A DNA stretch of 11,281 nucleotides from Nitrosomonas sp. UBA6494 (GCA_002435335.1 DJMI01000004.1:1-11281), one strand, 5' to 3'; numbered from the stretch's first letter, positions 1-7,577 are shown. The notes: generated by a model from the sequence alone, not told the origin. Translations and numbers: made by a program.

Positions 1-2
1 TC

Positions 3-110
3 TTGTATGCAAATCGTGAATTAAAAGCACCCGAAGGTATCACTACTGAAGAAACCAAATTAATCAAGCTGCTGAAAGGTCAGTTATTAACAGCATTCAA
101 TATAAAATGA
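3..110 (+). CDS. C-terminal end of an unrecognised protein (5' part outside window)
   Basis: An open frame runs from the left edge to a TGA at 108-110 and gives 35 residues ending in LLKGQLLTAFNIK. It is the only one of the three plus-strand frames open across this edge. It ends 23 bases before the gmk start, so co-transcription with gmk is likely. In many proteobacteria the gene before gmk is yicC, but this tail does not look like the YicC C-terminus as I know it. I do not recognise the protein. Too little is visible to assign domains or a function. Confidence 0.6.
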   Translation: MYANRELKAPEGITTEETKLIKLLKGQLLTAFNIK

Positions 111-133
111 GACCTTTGCACATTTAATGTCCT

Positions 134-751
134 ATGATTAACACGCCTGGTTGCCTGTTTGTTATTAGCGCTCCATCCGGAGCTGGAAAAACCAGCTTAG
201 TAAAAGCACTGCTTCAAGCAAATTTAGACCTCAATTTATCGATTTCTCACACCACTCGTCCGCTTCGTCCAGGCGAAGTAGATGGACGTGATTATCACTT
301 CGTCAACATTGATGTTTTTAAACAAATGCTTTTTAATGAGGAATTCTTAGAAAGCGCAGAGGTATATGGAAATTATTATGGCACTTCGCGCCAATGGATT
401 GATGAAGCGACAGAATCAGGAAAAAATATTCTGCTTGAAATCGACTGTCAAGGTGCGAAACAAATTAAGCGTACTTTTCCTGAGTCGATTGGAATTTTTA
501 TTTTGCCCCCTTCAATCGATGCTTTAGCTACCAGACTGAAAATGCGTGCACAAGACAACGATGATATCATTAAGAAAAGATTGGCGGCAGCACGAGAAGA
601 AATCAGCCACATCGGTGAATTTGATTACGTAATTGTCAATCACCATTTTGATGAAGCCCTGAATGATTTAACTAGCATTGTTCGCGCTGCATATCTGAAC
701 ACAAACCGTCAGTTGATTAAACACAAAACATTGATCACTCAATTGTGTTAG
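134..751 (+). CDS. gmk: Guanylate kinase
   Basis: Cytoplasmic enzyme that phosphorylates GMP (and dGMP) to GDP with ATP, an essential step in guanine nucleotide supply. The 205-residue length is normal for the family. The P-loop APSGAGKT is at residues 13-20. The guanylate kinase signature, beginning TTRPLRPGE with the GMP-binding arginines, covers about 40-57. The GMP-binding segment AEVYGNYYGT is at 75-84, and a lid segment around MRAQDNDD is at 137-144, where Ala replaces the Gly of the E. coli RGQD. The core then continues to FDYVIVN at about 163-169. The ATG at 134 is chosen because it puts the P-loop at the usual distance; the ATG at 128 hits a stop after four codons. No good Shine-Dalgarno precedes it, so translation may depend on the upstream gene. 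It is followed by rpoZ after 54 bases. Identification is firm. Confidence 0.97.
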   Translation: MINTPGCLFVISAPSGAGKTSLVKALLQANLDLNLSISHTTRPLRPGEVDGRDYHFVNIDVFKQMLFNEEFLESAEVYGNYYGTSRQWIDEATESGKNILLEIDCQGAKQIKRTFPESIGIFILPPSIDALATRLKMRAQDNDDIIKKRLAAAREEISHIGEFDYVIVNHHFDEALNDLTSIVRAAYLNTNRQLIKHKTLITQLC

Positions 752-764
752 TTAGGTTATTTTT

Positions 765-794
765 TTGAAAAATTTATTATTCACTTTATATAAG
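765..794 (+). promoter_or_regulatory. Possible sigma-70-type promoter before rpoZ
   Basis: The AT-rich gap between gmk and rpoZ holds TTGAAA (765-770) and TATAAG (789-794), 18 bases apart, resembling -35 and -10 boxes. If used, transcription would begin only a few bases before the rpoZ ATG at 806, giving an almost leaderless mRNA. AT-rich sequence produces such matches easily, so this is tentative. Confidence 0.25.
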
Positions 795-805
795 ATATAG
801 ATATT

Positions 806-1012
806 ATGGCTAGAATTACCGTTGAAGATTGTTTAAAAAGAATACCCAATCGATTTGATATGACATTGACGGCCACAACACGTGCCAGGCAACTTGCCAT
901 AGGATCGGCGCCTTTGGTTGAATCCTCACGTGACAAACCAACTGTCATAGCATTGAAAGAAATCGCTCAGGGAAAAATAGGTTTGGACATACTAAACCCT
1001 AAAAATTTATAG
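806..1012 (+). CDS. rpoZ: DNA-directed RNA polymerase omega subunit
   Basis: Smallest subunit of the core RNA polymerase. It wraps the beta-prime C-terminus, aids assembly and, in proteobacteria, forms ppGpp binding site 1 together with beta-prime. The 68 residues contain the family blocks MARITVEDCL (1-10), NRF (15-17), RARQLAIG (26-33) and a TVIALKEIAQGKIG stretch (46-59). The N-terminal Ala2-Arg3, which in E. coli omega lies at the ppGpp site, is retained. It is shorter than E. coli omega (91 residues) but normal for short betaproteobacterial forms. No Shine-Dalgarno is visible before the ATG, the upstream bases being nearly all A and T. It lies between gmk and spoT, the classical order, but is separated from spoT by an unusually long gap. 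Confidence 0.96.
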   Translation: MARITVEDCLKRIPNRFDMTLTATTRARQLAIGSAPLVESSRDKPTVIALKEIAQGKIGLDILNPKNL

Positions 1013-1326
1013 CATATTCAAATTTCAACAAATCCGAGAATCGGCCGACGTTGCATGCTGATCAAGGATCTCAGCAATGGTGATCCGTTCATTTTAAGTG
1101 CAACGTGATTCTCAACCAACCGGCAACGATCCAATAAATGCTGCGTATTTCGCCAATTTAAATGCGGCGATGGTTTGACCAAACATTGGCGCTCTAGGAG
1201 TGAGTAGGATTTAGGCAATCGTGGTGAGCTTTAAATTCGAAACACTCCTCAGCGAAACTTGAACATCACTTAAAGCAACAAAACCACTAGCATAGGTAAC
1301 TTTCAACGTTTCCTTAACGAAAACGC
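1013..1326. other. 314-base gap between rpoZ and spoT, possibly holding a decayed gene fragment
   Basis: No plus-strand reading frame here looks like a gene, and I see no clear terminator, tRNA or promoter. On the minus strand a frame from a TTG at 1218 to a stop at 1018 encodes 66 residues. These include PSPHLNW and NGSPLLRSLIS, which faintly resemble the start of chorismate lyase (UbiC), where a conserved GSLT.RL block follows a proline/tryptophan-rich N-terminus. The frame has no Shine-Dalgarno, stops far short of a full UbiC (about 165-190 residues) and would need an indel to align. A decayed ubiC end is possible but unproven. The gap probably also contains the leader and perhaps a promoter of spoT. 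Confidence 0.4.
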
Positions 1327-3456
1327 ATGCTCAATCAAACGAATCTTCTGATACCTGAATCCGAATTGCTTTTTTCAGAAGCAGCGCAATATCTCAAAGT
1401 GGAAGATATTACACTGCTCAGAAACGCATACGCATTTGGACAAGGTGCGCATTTGGGTCAATTTCGTCGATCAGGCGAACCTTATATTGCTCACCCTATC
1501 GCCGTTGCAAGAATTCTAGGTACACTTCGATTGGACGCACCGACCCTGATCGCTGCTTTGCTGCATGATGTCGTAGAAGATACGGATATCTCAAAAGCGG
1601 AAATCAGTGAGCGTTTCGGAGAAGCGGTAGCGGAATTAGTTGATGGCGTATCCAAGCTTGCGAAAATTGAATTCCAAACGCAGGAAGAAGCCCAAGCGGA
1701 AAATTTTCGTAAAATGCTGATGGCAATGGCGCGTGATGTTCGCGTTATATTAATCAAACTGGCCGATCGATTACATAATATGCGTACACTGGATGCGATG
1801 CTTACTGAGAAACAACGCAGCATTGCACGCGAAACATTGGAGATATATGCCCCGATTGCTCATCGATTCGGATTGAACAACATCTATCAGGAGCTGCAAG
1901 AACTCGGCTTTCGTTATTCTTTTCCGTTGCGCCATAAAGTGCTAGTAAAAGCGACAAAAGCAGCTCGTGGCAATCGTCGCGAAGTGGTTGGAAAAATTCT
2001 TGAAGCAATTACGCTCAAATTAAAAGAAGCCAAATTAGATGCTGAAGTAACAGGACGCGAGAAGCATCTCTACAGTATTTATATGAAAATGGTCGAGAAA
2101 CACCTGTCATTTTCGGAAGTATTGGATATTTATGGTTTCCGGGTCATCGTCAAAGACATTCCATCTTGCTATGTCGCATTAGGCGCACTTCATAGTCTCT
2201 ATAAGCCGATTCCCGGGAAATTTAAGGATTACATAGCCATACCCAAAACAAATGGCTATCAATCCTTGCATAGTACTTTGCTCGGTCCATTTGGCATCCC
2301 GATTGAAATTCAAATCCGAACTGTTGAAATGCATCAAATAGCCGAGAATGGCGTAGCGTCTCATTGGCTTTATAAAAGTACGGATTCTGACTTCGATGAA
2401 TTGCATGTAAAAACCAGTCAATGGTTACAAAGCTTGCTGGAAACCCTGAGTGGTTCATCGGATTCGTTGGAATTTCTTGAGCATTTGAAATTCGATTTAT
2501 TCCCCGGCGATGTTTTTGTTTTTACGCCGCAGGGAAAAATTTTAACCTTACCCAGAGGCTCGACAGCCGTTGATTTTGCATATGCTGTTCACTCCGACGT
2601 CGGCAACTGCTGTGTCGCCGTTAAAATTAACGGAGAAAGCGCGCCACTACGCACAAAGCTCAAAAGCGGCGATCGTGTAGAAATAGTGACTGCGCCTTAT
2701 GCAAAGCCGAATCCGTCCTGGCTCAGTTATGTTGCGACCGGCAGAGCACGCTCCAGTATTCGCCATTTTTTGAAAACAATCCAATATAGCGAATCCGTTA
2801 AATTGGGTGAACGTATGCTAAACCAAGCATTGATATCTTTTAATATCAATCCGGACTCCATTACGGAATTGCAATGGGAAAAATTACTGCGCGATAGTGG
2901 CGTCAAATCCAAAGATGATTTTTTAGCGGAATTGGCTCTAGGAAAACAGCTTCCCGCTGTCATCGCCAAGAAACTCGTTGCTCCAACAGAATCGATAACC
3001 AGCGATTGGATGACCGGGCCTATTACGATTTTAGGCAACGAAGGATTAACAGTACAATTTGCGAAATGCTGTCGTCCTATTCCTGACGATGACATCATCG
3101 GTATTATAAAAAAGGATTCCGGACTGATTATACATACCAGACAATGCAATAATATTCCCACCAATCATAGGAACTCGGAAAATTTTGTCAACGTTGCTTG
3201 GGGCAAAGACATCACCAGAACTTTTGTAACATCAATCAAAGTGACGGCAATCAACAAACAAGGTGTGTTGGCGCGAATAGCAGCCGAAATCGCCAAAGCC
3301 GACTCCAATATTGATGATATAACAATGGAAACAGAGAACGATTACACACATATGCACTTTATTCTCCAAGTTAATGATCGAAATCATTTAGCGCAGGTAT
3401 TGCGTGGTCTACGTCATATCAAAGATGTGGCGCGAATCAAGAGAAATAACGAATAA
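1327..3456 (+). CDS. spoT: Bifunctional (p)ppGpp synthetase/hydrolase, SpoT/Rel family
   Basis: Cytoplasmic enzyme that makes (p)ppGpp from ATP and GDP/GTP and hydrolyses it, setting the stringent-response level. The 709 residues have the full long-RSH layout. The HD hydrolase domain is N-terminal, with the intact motif HDVVEDT at 80-86 and ADRLHNM at 146-152. The synthetase domain follows, with GREKHLYSIY (243-252), DIYGFRVI (267-274), DYIAIPKTNGYQSLH (301-315) and EIQIRT (327-332). A TGS domain lies at about 388-450, the conserved-cysteine CCRP at 581-584, and an ACT domain at about 632-705. The basic KFKD at 298-301 corresponds to the RxKD motif of bifunctional enzymes, not the ExDD of synthetase-only RelA. 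The ATG at 1327 is preceded in frame by TAA at 1315-1317, so it is the most upstream ATG. No strong Shine-Dalgarno is seen. Both activities should be functional. Confidence 0.98.
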   Translation: MLNQTNLLIPESELLFSEAAQYLKVEDITLLRNAYAFGQGAHLGQFRRSGEPYIAHPIAVARILGTLRLDAPTLIAALLHDVVEDTDISKAEISERFGEAVAELVDGVSKLAKIEFQTQEEAQAENFRKMLMAMARDVRVILIKLADRLHNMRTLDAMLTEKQRSIARETLEIYAPIAHRFGLNNIYQELQELGFRYSFPLRHKVLVKATKAARGNRREVVGKILEAITLKLKEAKLDAEVTGREKHLYSIYMKMVEKHLSFSEVLDIYGFRVIVKDIPSCYVALGALHSLYKPIPGKFKDYIAIPKTNGYQSLHSTLLGPFGIPIEIQIRTVEMHQIAENGVASHWLYKSTDSDFDELHVKTSQWLQSLLETLSGSSDSLEFLEHLKFDLFPGDVFVFTPQGKILTLPRGSTAVDFAYAVHSDVGNCCVAVKINGESAPLRTKLKSGDRVEIVTAPYAKPNPSWLSYVATGRARSSIRHFLKTIQYSESVKLGERMLNQALISFNINPDSITELQWEKLLRDSGVKSKDDFLAELALGKQLPAVIAKKLVAPTESITSDWMTGPITILGNEGLTVQFAKCCRPIPDDDIIGIIKKDSGLIIHTRQCNNIPTNHRNSENFVNVAWGKDITRTFVTSIKVTAINKQGVLARIAAEIAKADSNIDDITMETENDYTHMHFILQVNDRNHLAQVLRGLRHIKDVARIKRNNE

Positions 3457-3523
3457 CCCCCTATGAGGCATTAAACCGTTTTAGTTTCTGCTTCAATTGT
3501 TATAAACAGAGGAAACAAACGCT

Positions 3524-5443
3524 GTGTTTTCAGCCTTAAATCGCCTAAATTTTGCTCGAATACTGGTTTTTTGTGCATTTTCAGCATGCTGGCTCGGATT
3601 CGCGAGTTATGCGGGGCGACTGATTCCTGATCGCCAATTGTGGTTCGCCTTACTGGTTACACTGCTGTTTGCTTTGCCGATGTATTTTGCGGCAATTTAT
3701 GCGGTTACCATTCAACGCATTTATTTAACCAGTCAATTCAAGAAAATGGGTATTTTGCATTGGCTGTTTACCCGTCGAGTCTTGTCGTATATCTGCTGGT
3801 TACTGTGGTCAGTGGTATTTGCATTTTTATTGTTGTTTTATTTGGGTTCAGCCGATAGGCAGGAATGGATCACTTTTTTTGCCGCTATTCCGATATTCGC
3901 CGTCACATATGCCGTTTTCATTCCGCTAGCGACACGAGAATACAAACCGTACATTGCCGCACATAAATCACTGGCTTGGTCGCGTTGGGTCGCTTCGCTG
4001 ATCTTAGCGTTTGCTTTCGTCACATTGGTTAATCACGATACCATCGATCGGCAATATTCCTCGTTGCAAGAAGCAGTAGCCGCGGAAAGTCAAAAATTGG
4101 AGGGCGCAACAAGCAGTATTCTAATTCTGGAAACCAATCGTTTGTTGGGATTTATCGAAGGTATGAAGCGATATGCGCTGGGCAGCTTGTATTCATTCAA
4201 TTCACTATTTTATAAAAGTATTATTTTCTTTGGTAGTTTATTGTTTTTTTATAACTTGATGCTTGGCATTTCCAGTTTCATGCTGCCAATTGCCGAGTAT
4301 CGACGTGTATTCGCACCGATTCAGGATACCGATCAACCGCCTGCGGTTTCCCCGTGGGCATGGTCAGTTACCTCCGCGCTTGTAACCTTTTTTGTTTTTT
4401 TTATTTATGTGCCATCAACAGTCTATGTCGACGCTTGGTTGCGATCCAATCCGGAAATCGTAGCGGAACTGAAAGAATCGCAACAAATTGTCATTCAAAC
4501 GGTGGAAAAAATTGGCAACGACTACTATAAACCTGGCACTGCCGAACAAATTGAGCGAGCTTATCTTGACAGTCTAAGCAAAATGGAATCTTCACTGGCG
4601 AAACTACGCGAAACCTCCAATGACGGTTTTAAACAAATGGCTGAAAATGTGGATAGCTATCTCGACTGGTATTACAGTCTGCCAGGGGAATATGAACGTA
4701 TCGTTGCATTGGCTACTGGCGCTTTGGAAAGTTGGATGGCTGAAAAATTACAGAATTATTTAATGCAAGGAAATGTCTTCGGTCCGGTACAACAATCCAT
4801 TGATGATGTACTCAAAAATAATCATCAGTTACGTTTGGCGCATATACAAAAAGTAGAACAAATCCTTGCCGAGAATCGTGTACAGCCTGAAGAAAATTCA
4901 CACATCGAAGTAGTACGCCACGCATCGTTAAATGCGCTTAAAGAACCACCCGCTCATAGCGTCATCGTCAATTTGGAAAATCGTATGCTGATTTCCGGAG
5001 GAATCGGCACTGCAGGTGCTATAACCGGTGCGATTGCCGGAAAAATCACAGCAAAGGTCGCTGGAAAAGGCATTCTAAAATTAGGTGCACAAGCTGTAAT
5101 CAAAGTAACCGCTGGAAAAGCGGTTAGCGCACTTGGCGGTGCGGCAGCCGGCGCGGCGACAGGCATGGCTATCGGCTCGCTCATACCGGGTATCGGTACT
5201 GCGATCGGCGCGGCAATCGGAGGCATTATCGGTGGCATCACAATCGGATTAACGGTGGAGAAGCTTTTGTTGATGTTGGAAGAGGCTTTCTCCCGTGAAG
5301 ATTTCAAGCAACAGATTTTAGAAGCAATTGAAGAAGAACGTATCGAGTTTGAAAAATTTCTGAATACACCGGTTATGTTAGATCAAATACCTGATAATTC
5401 GGTAAAAACTGATATTCAACCCATTTATCCTGTAGAAAATTAA
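3524..5443 (+). CDS. Unrecognised multi-pass membrane protein with a glycine-zipper-like C-terminal segment
   Basis: I do not recognise this 639-residue protein. Likely membrane segments are at about 11-31, 39-62, 86-106, 115-135, 151-169, 230-257 and 278-300. A charged helical, coiled-coil-like region follows at about 305-475. Residues 490-578 are a Gly/Ala-rich hydrophobic stretch with repeated small-xxx-small spacing (for example GAAIGGIIGG at 562-571), as in glycine zippers that pack or insert helices in membranes. An acidic helix, EEAFSREDFKQQILEAIEEE (586-605), and a polar tail follow. No signal peptide separate from the first membrane segment, and no catalytic motif, is visible. The start is GTG at 3524 with AGAGGA at 3508-3513 as ribosome binding site. 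It lies 67 bases after spoT with no terminator between them, so they may be co-transcribed. An inner-membrane location is inferred; channel, scaffold or membrane-remodelling roles are speculation. Confidence 0.9.
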   Translation: MFSALNRLNFARILVFCAFSACWLGFASYAGRLIPDRQLWFALLVTLLFALPMYFAAIYAVTIQRIYLTSQFKKMGILHWLFTRRVLSYICWLLWSVVFAFLLLFYLGSADRQEWITFFAAIPIFAVTYAVFIPLATREYKPYIAAHKSLAWSRWVASLILAFAFVTLVNHDTIDRQYSSLQEAVAAESQKLEGATSSILILETNRLLGFIEGMKRYALGSLYSFNSLFYKSIIFFGSLLFFYNLMLGISSFMLPIAEYRRVFAPIQDTDQPPAVSPWAWSVTSALVTFFVFFIYVPSTVYVDAWLRSNPEIVAELKESQQIVIQTVEKIGNDYYKPGTAEQIERAYLDSLSKMESSLAKLRETSNDGFKQMAENVDSYLDWYYSLPGEYERIVALATGALESWMAEKLQNYLMQGNVFGPVQQSIDDVLKNNHQLRLAHIQKVEQILAENRVQPEENSHIEVVRHASLNALKEPPAHSVIVNLENRMLISGGIGTAGAITGAIAGKITAKVAGKGILKLGAQAVIKVTAGKAVSALGGAAAGAATGMAIGSLIPGIGTAIGAAIGGIIGGITIGLTVEKLLLMLEEAFSREDFKQQILEAIEEERIEFEKFLNTPVMLDQIPDNSVKTDIQPIYPVEN

Positions 5444-5511
5444 GGAAACACTGATTAATTGGGCGAACGAAAAGAAATACAAAGCGGACGGAACACAGCA
5501 ACCGAAACTTA

Positions 5512-7008
5512 TCAACAAAATATCAATTCGATACCGGCCGATTGTAAAAAATTTTGTTCTGTACTCAAATCGACCAACGTTAAAGGGTGTTGATTCAACC
5601 ATCGAGCAGGAAAATCGAGTTTAATGCGATCCTTATTCACGGTAATGCGTATTTCCGGCAAGCAATTACTGGACCGGCTTCGATGCAGTACTACCGACAA
5701 TCTGAGCAAAGTGCAGAGCCGAATGATCTGTATGCGCGTCGAACTATGAATCACTTCAAATTCTTCCAACGGGAATTTGCGTCGATGACTGCGCACCAAC
5801 ATTGCTAGTTTTATTTGCTCCTGACGGGAAAATCCCTCAAGATCCGAATTCGCCATCAAGTAAGCACCATGACGATGATATTGATTATGTGCAACAGACA
5901 ATCCGATTTCGTGTACCAATGCCCCCCACGTTAGCAGCTTTACGTCATTCTTTTCATCGAAACCCCAATCGTTTTGGATTTGATGAAAGAAATTTACCGC
6001 TGTTTCACGAATTCGCTCGGCTTGCTCGATGTCTACACCGTATCGGTGTGTAAGCGTCATAATAGTCTTGTCACGAATATCCGCATCATGAACCCGACCG
6101 ATTAAATCGTAGAGCAGACCTTCGCGTAAAGCACCTTCTGAAACATTAATTCTTTCCAGATTAAGTGCTTCAAAAATTCCGCATAATATCGCTACGCCGC
6201 TTGCAAAAACAGGTTTGCGACGCTCGGACAAACCGGGGAAGTCGATCAATTCGCAATCACCGACAGCAATTATGTCATCGCAAAGATGCGTTAGAGCATC
6301 TGCGGTGATACCGTAATCGCACCAGCCTTTGGCGTGAATTACATCGCGGATGCTAATAATAGTTCCGGAAGAACCCAATGCGTAATCCCATCCAGCTTTT
6401 TTATAGGCCATTTCAAGCGACTCCAATTCTTGCATTGCATATAAAATCGCTTTACGCATTTTTTTCGCTTTGATTTTTCCATCATCGAAAAAACGCTGTT
6501 GCATATTAACGCAGCCCATATAGAGGCTTTCAGTAAAGAACGCATTGTAACCGCGCCCGATAATCAGTTCGGTGCTACCGCCGCCGATATCTATCACCAA
6601 GCGCTGATTGACTTCATCAAATCGACTATGCGCGACACCTGAATATATCAGTCTGGCTTCTTCGCGCCCAGCGATGATTTCAATCGGGTGCCCCAAAGCC
6701 TGATAGGCTTGCACCATGAATGCTTCGCTATTTCTTGCTTGACGCAACGTATTGGTACCTACCGCACGTACGTTAAGTTGTGGTATTTCGCGTATCCGTT
6801 GCCCAAATCGCTGCAAACATTCCAAAGCTTGCTGCATGGAATCTTTTGATAGCTCATGCTTTTCATTGAGTCCGGCGGCCAATCGAACCATTTCCTTCAT
6901 GCGATCGATAATTTGCAAGCGACCGTCAACCCAATTGGCGACAATCATATGAAAACTATTGGAACCTAAGTCTATTGCCGCGTAGGATTCGACCGGAGTT
7001 AGCGTCAT
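5512..7008 (-). CDS. ppx: Ppx/GppA family exopolyphosphatase / pppGpp phosphohydrolase
   Basis: Member of the ASKHA-fold phosphatases that remove terminal phosphate from polyphosphate and/or convert pppGpp to ppGpp. The 498 residues match the Ppx length, including the C-terminal helical region. Motifs: the phosphate-1 loop AAIDLGSNSFHMIVA (10-24), VGTNTLRQARN (83-93), catalytic-region acidic residues in GREEARLIYSG (114-124), the glycine loop DIGGGSTELIIG (140-151), GSSGT (212-216) and SEGALREGLLYD (290-301). An HD-like C-terminal part has LVHEIGLSVAHNQYHRHG at 364-381. Sequence alone does not separate polyphosphatase from pppGpp hydrolase, so the symbol follows the long-form family. The ATG at 7008 is right for the first loop; no strong Shine-Dalgarno is visible. 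The 152-base upstream gap suggests its own promoter, but I could not place one. It converges on the membrane-protein gene with 68 bases between. Confidence 0.96.
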   Translation of the reverse strand: MTLTPVESYAAIDLGSNSFHMIVANWVDGRLQIIDRMKEMVRLAAGLNEKHELSKDSMQQALECLQRFGQRIREIPQLNVRAVGTNTLRQARNSEAFMVQAYQALGHPIEIIAGREEARLIYSGVAHSRFDEVNQRLVIDIGGGSTELIIGRGYNAFFTESLYMGCVNMQQRFFDDGKIKAKKMRKAILYAMQELESLEMAYKKAGWDYALGSSGTIISIRDVIHAKGWCDYGITADALTHLCDDIIAVGDCELIDFPGLSERRKPVFASGVAILCGIFEALNLERINVSEGALREGLLYDLIGRVHDADIRDKTIMTLTHRYGVDIEQAERIRETAVNFFHQIQNDWGFDEKNDVKLLTWGALVHEIGLSVAHNQYHRHGAYLMANSDLEGFSRQEQIKLAMLVRSHRRKFPLEEFEVIHSSTRIQIIRLCTLLRLSVVLHRSRSSNCLPEIRITVNKDRIKLDFPARWLNQHPLTLVDLSTEQNFLQSAGIELIFC

Positions 7009-7160
7009 GATATAGATTTTAGCTTGTTAAATCCGAAAACTCAGTTGCTTGATAGTACCGAAATATCGTGTGGTACAAACAACCTTAACTATGCTGAATC
7101 GATTGCATAGGCAATTTCACAGTGTTTTGTTTGGAATTTGTTGGGTTCATAACATAACAG

Positions 7161-7529
7161 TCATTTCTTTTTATCTTTCTTTGATTTCTTATTCTTTTTT
7201 TTCTTTTTTTCTCTGTTTTTTTTCTTAGTAGCTGGTTCTTTCTTATCTTTAGCTTTTGAAGCGCTATTCTTACCTTTCTTTGTCTTTTTAGTTTCTTTGA
7301 CTTCGTCGGTTAGCTGCGGAGCAGCTTGATTATCAATAATTTCATTTTTCAAGCAAGTTGCGGCAGCTTTTCTGACGGCTTGTGCACGAATGTTACCGTT
7401 GAATCCGCTGATTTTCTTAAGTTCCGCCATACTAACCATCGCCAATGCTTCTACTGTTTTTATTTGATGATCAGCCAATAATTTTGCAGTAGCCGGTCCA
7501 ATACCCGGTATATCCGTTAATTTGGCCAT
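7161..7529 (-). CDS. Small helix-hairpin-helix protein with a lysine-rich tail
   Basis: Predicted nucleic-acid-binding protein of 122 residues. Residues 1-61 hold two helix-hairpin-helix-like elements. The first is LTDIPGIGPATAKLL (4-18), with the typical hairpin PGIG; the second spans about 37-60 with hairpin SGFNGN. Such elements bind the DNA backbone without sequence specificity in repair and recombination proteins. After a linker, residues 81-122 are 24 lysines out of 42, recalling the basic tails of histone-H1-like bacterial proteins. There is no enzymatic domain. An excellent ribosome binding site (AAGGAGG in the gene's direction, 6 bases before the ATG) supports the start and suggests strong translation. 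It lies 95 bases downstream of the acyl-CoA synthetase and 152 bases before ppx. Function is unknown; DNA compaction or protection, or RNA binding, are inferences. Confidence 0.9.
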   Translation of the reverse strand: MAKLTDIPGIGPATAKLLADHQIKTVEALAMVSMAELKKISGFNGNIRAQAVRKAAATCLKNEIIDNQAAPQLTDEVKETKKTKKGKNSASKAKDKKEPATKKKNREKKKKKNKKSKKDKKK

Positions 7530-7535
7530 ATTGAA

Positions 7536-7542
7536 CCTCCTT
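7536..7542 (-). promoter_or_regulatory. Strong Shine-Dalgarno of the HhH/lysine-tail gene
   Basis: Read on the minus strand this is AAGGAGG, a near-perfect anti-16S match, six bases before the ATG at 7529. It stands out because gmk, rpoZ, spoT and ppx in the same window have no good Shine-Dalgarno. It fixes the start codon of the small gene. Confidence 0.85.
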
Positions 7543-7577
7543 TTTGCTTATCTTATCGATGGAAAATTTTCTTTGCC

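Noticed and set aside
2727..3164. 145-residue minus-strand frame inside spoT
   Set aside because: It is antisense to the conserved C-terminal half of spoT (CCRP region) and shows no family features.
4954..5307. Minus-strand frame rich in proline, alanine and methionine
   Set aside because: It is the complement of the Gly/Ala-rich codons of the membrane-protein gene; its composition is a by-product of that and it has no ribosome binding site.
5444..5470. Sequence GGAAACACTGATTAATTG just after the membrane-protein stop, loosely like the end of some insertion sequences
   Set aside because: No matching inverted copy, target duplication or transposase fragment is visible nearby. A genome-wide repeat search would be needed to revive it.
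5444..5511. Terminator between the convergent membrane-protein and ppx genes
   Set aside because: I looked for a GC-rich stem followed by a T-run on either strand and found none convincing.
5587..6053. Two plus-strand frames antisense to ppx
   Set aside because: They mirror the conserved Ppx C-terminal region; no protein family features or start signals.
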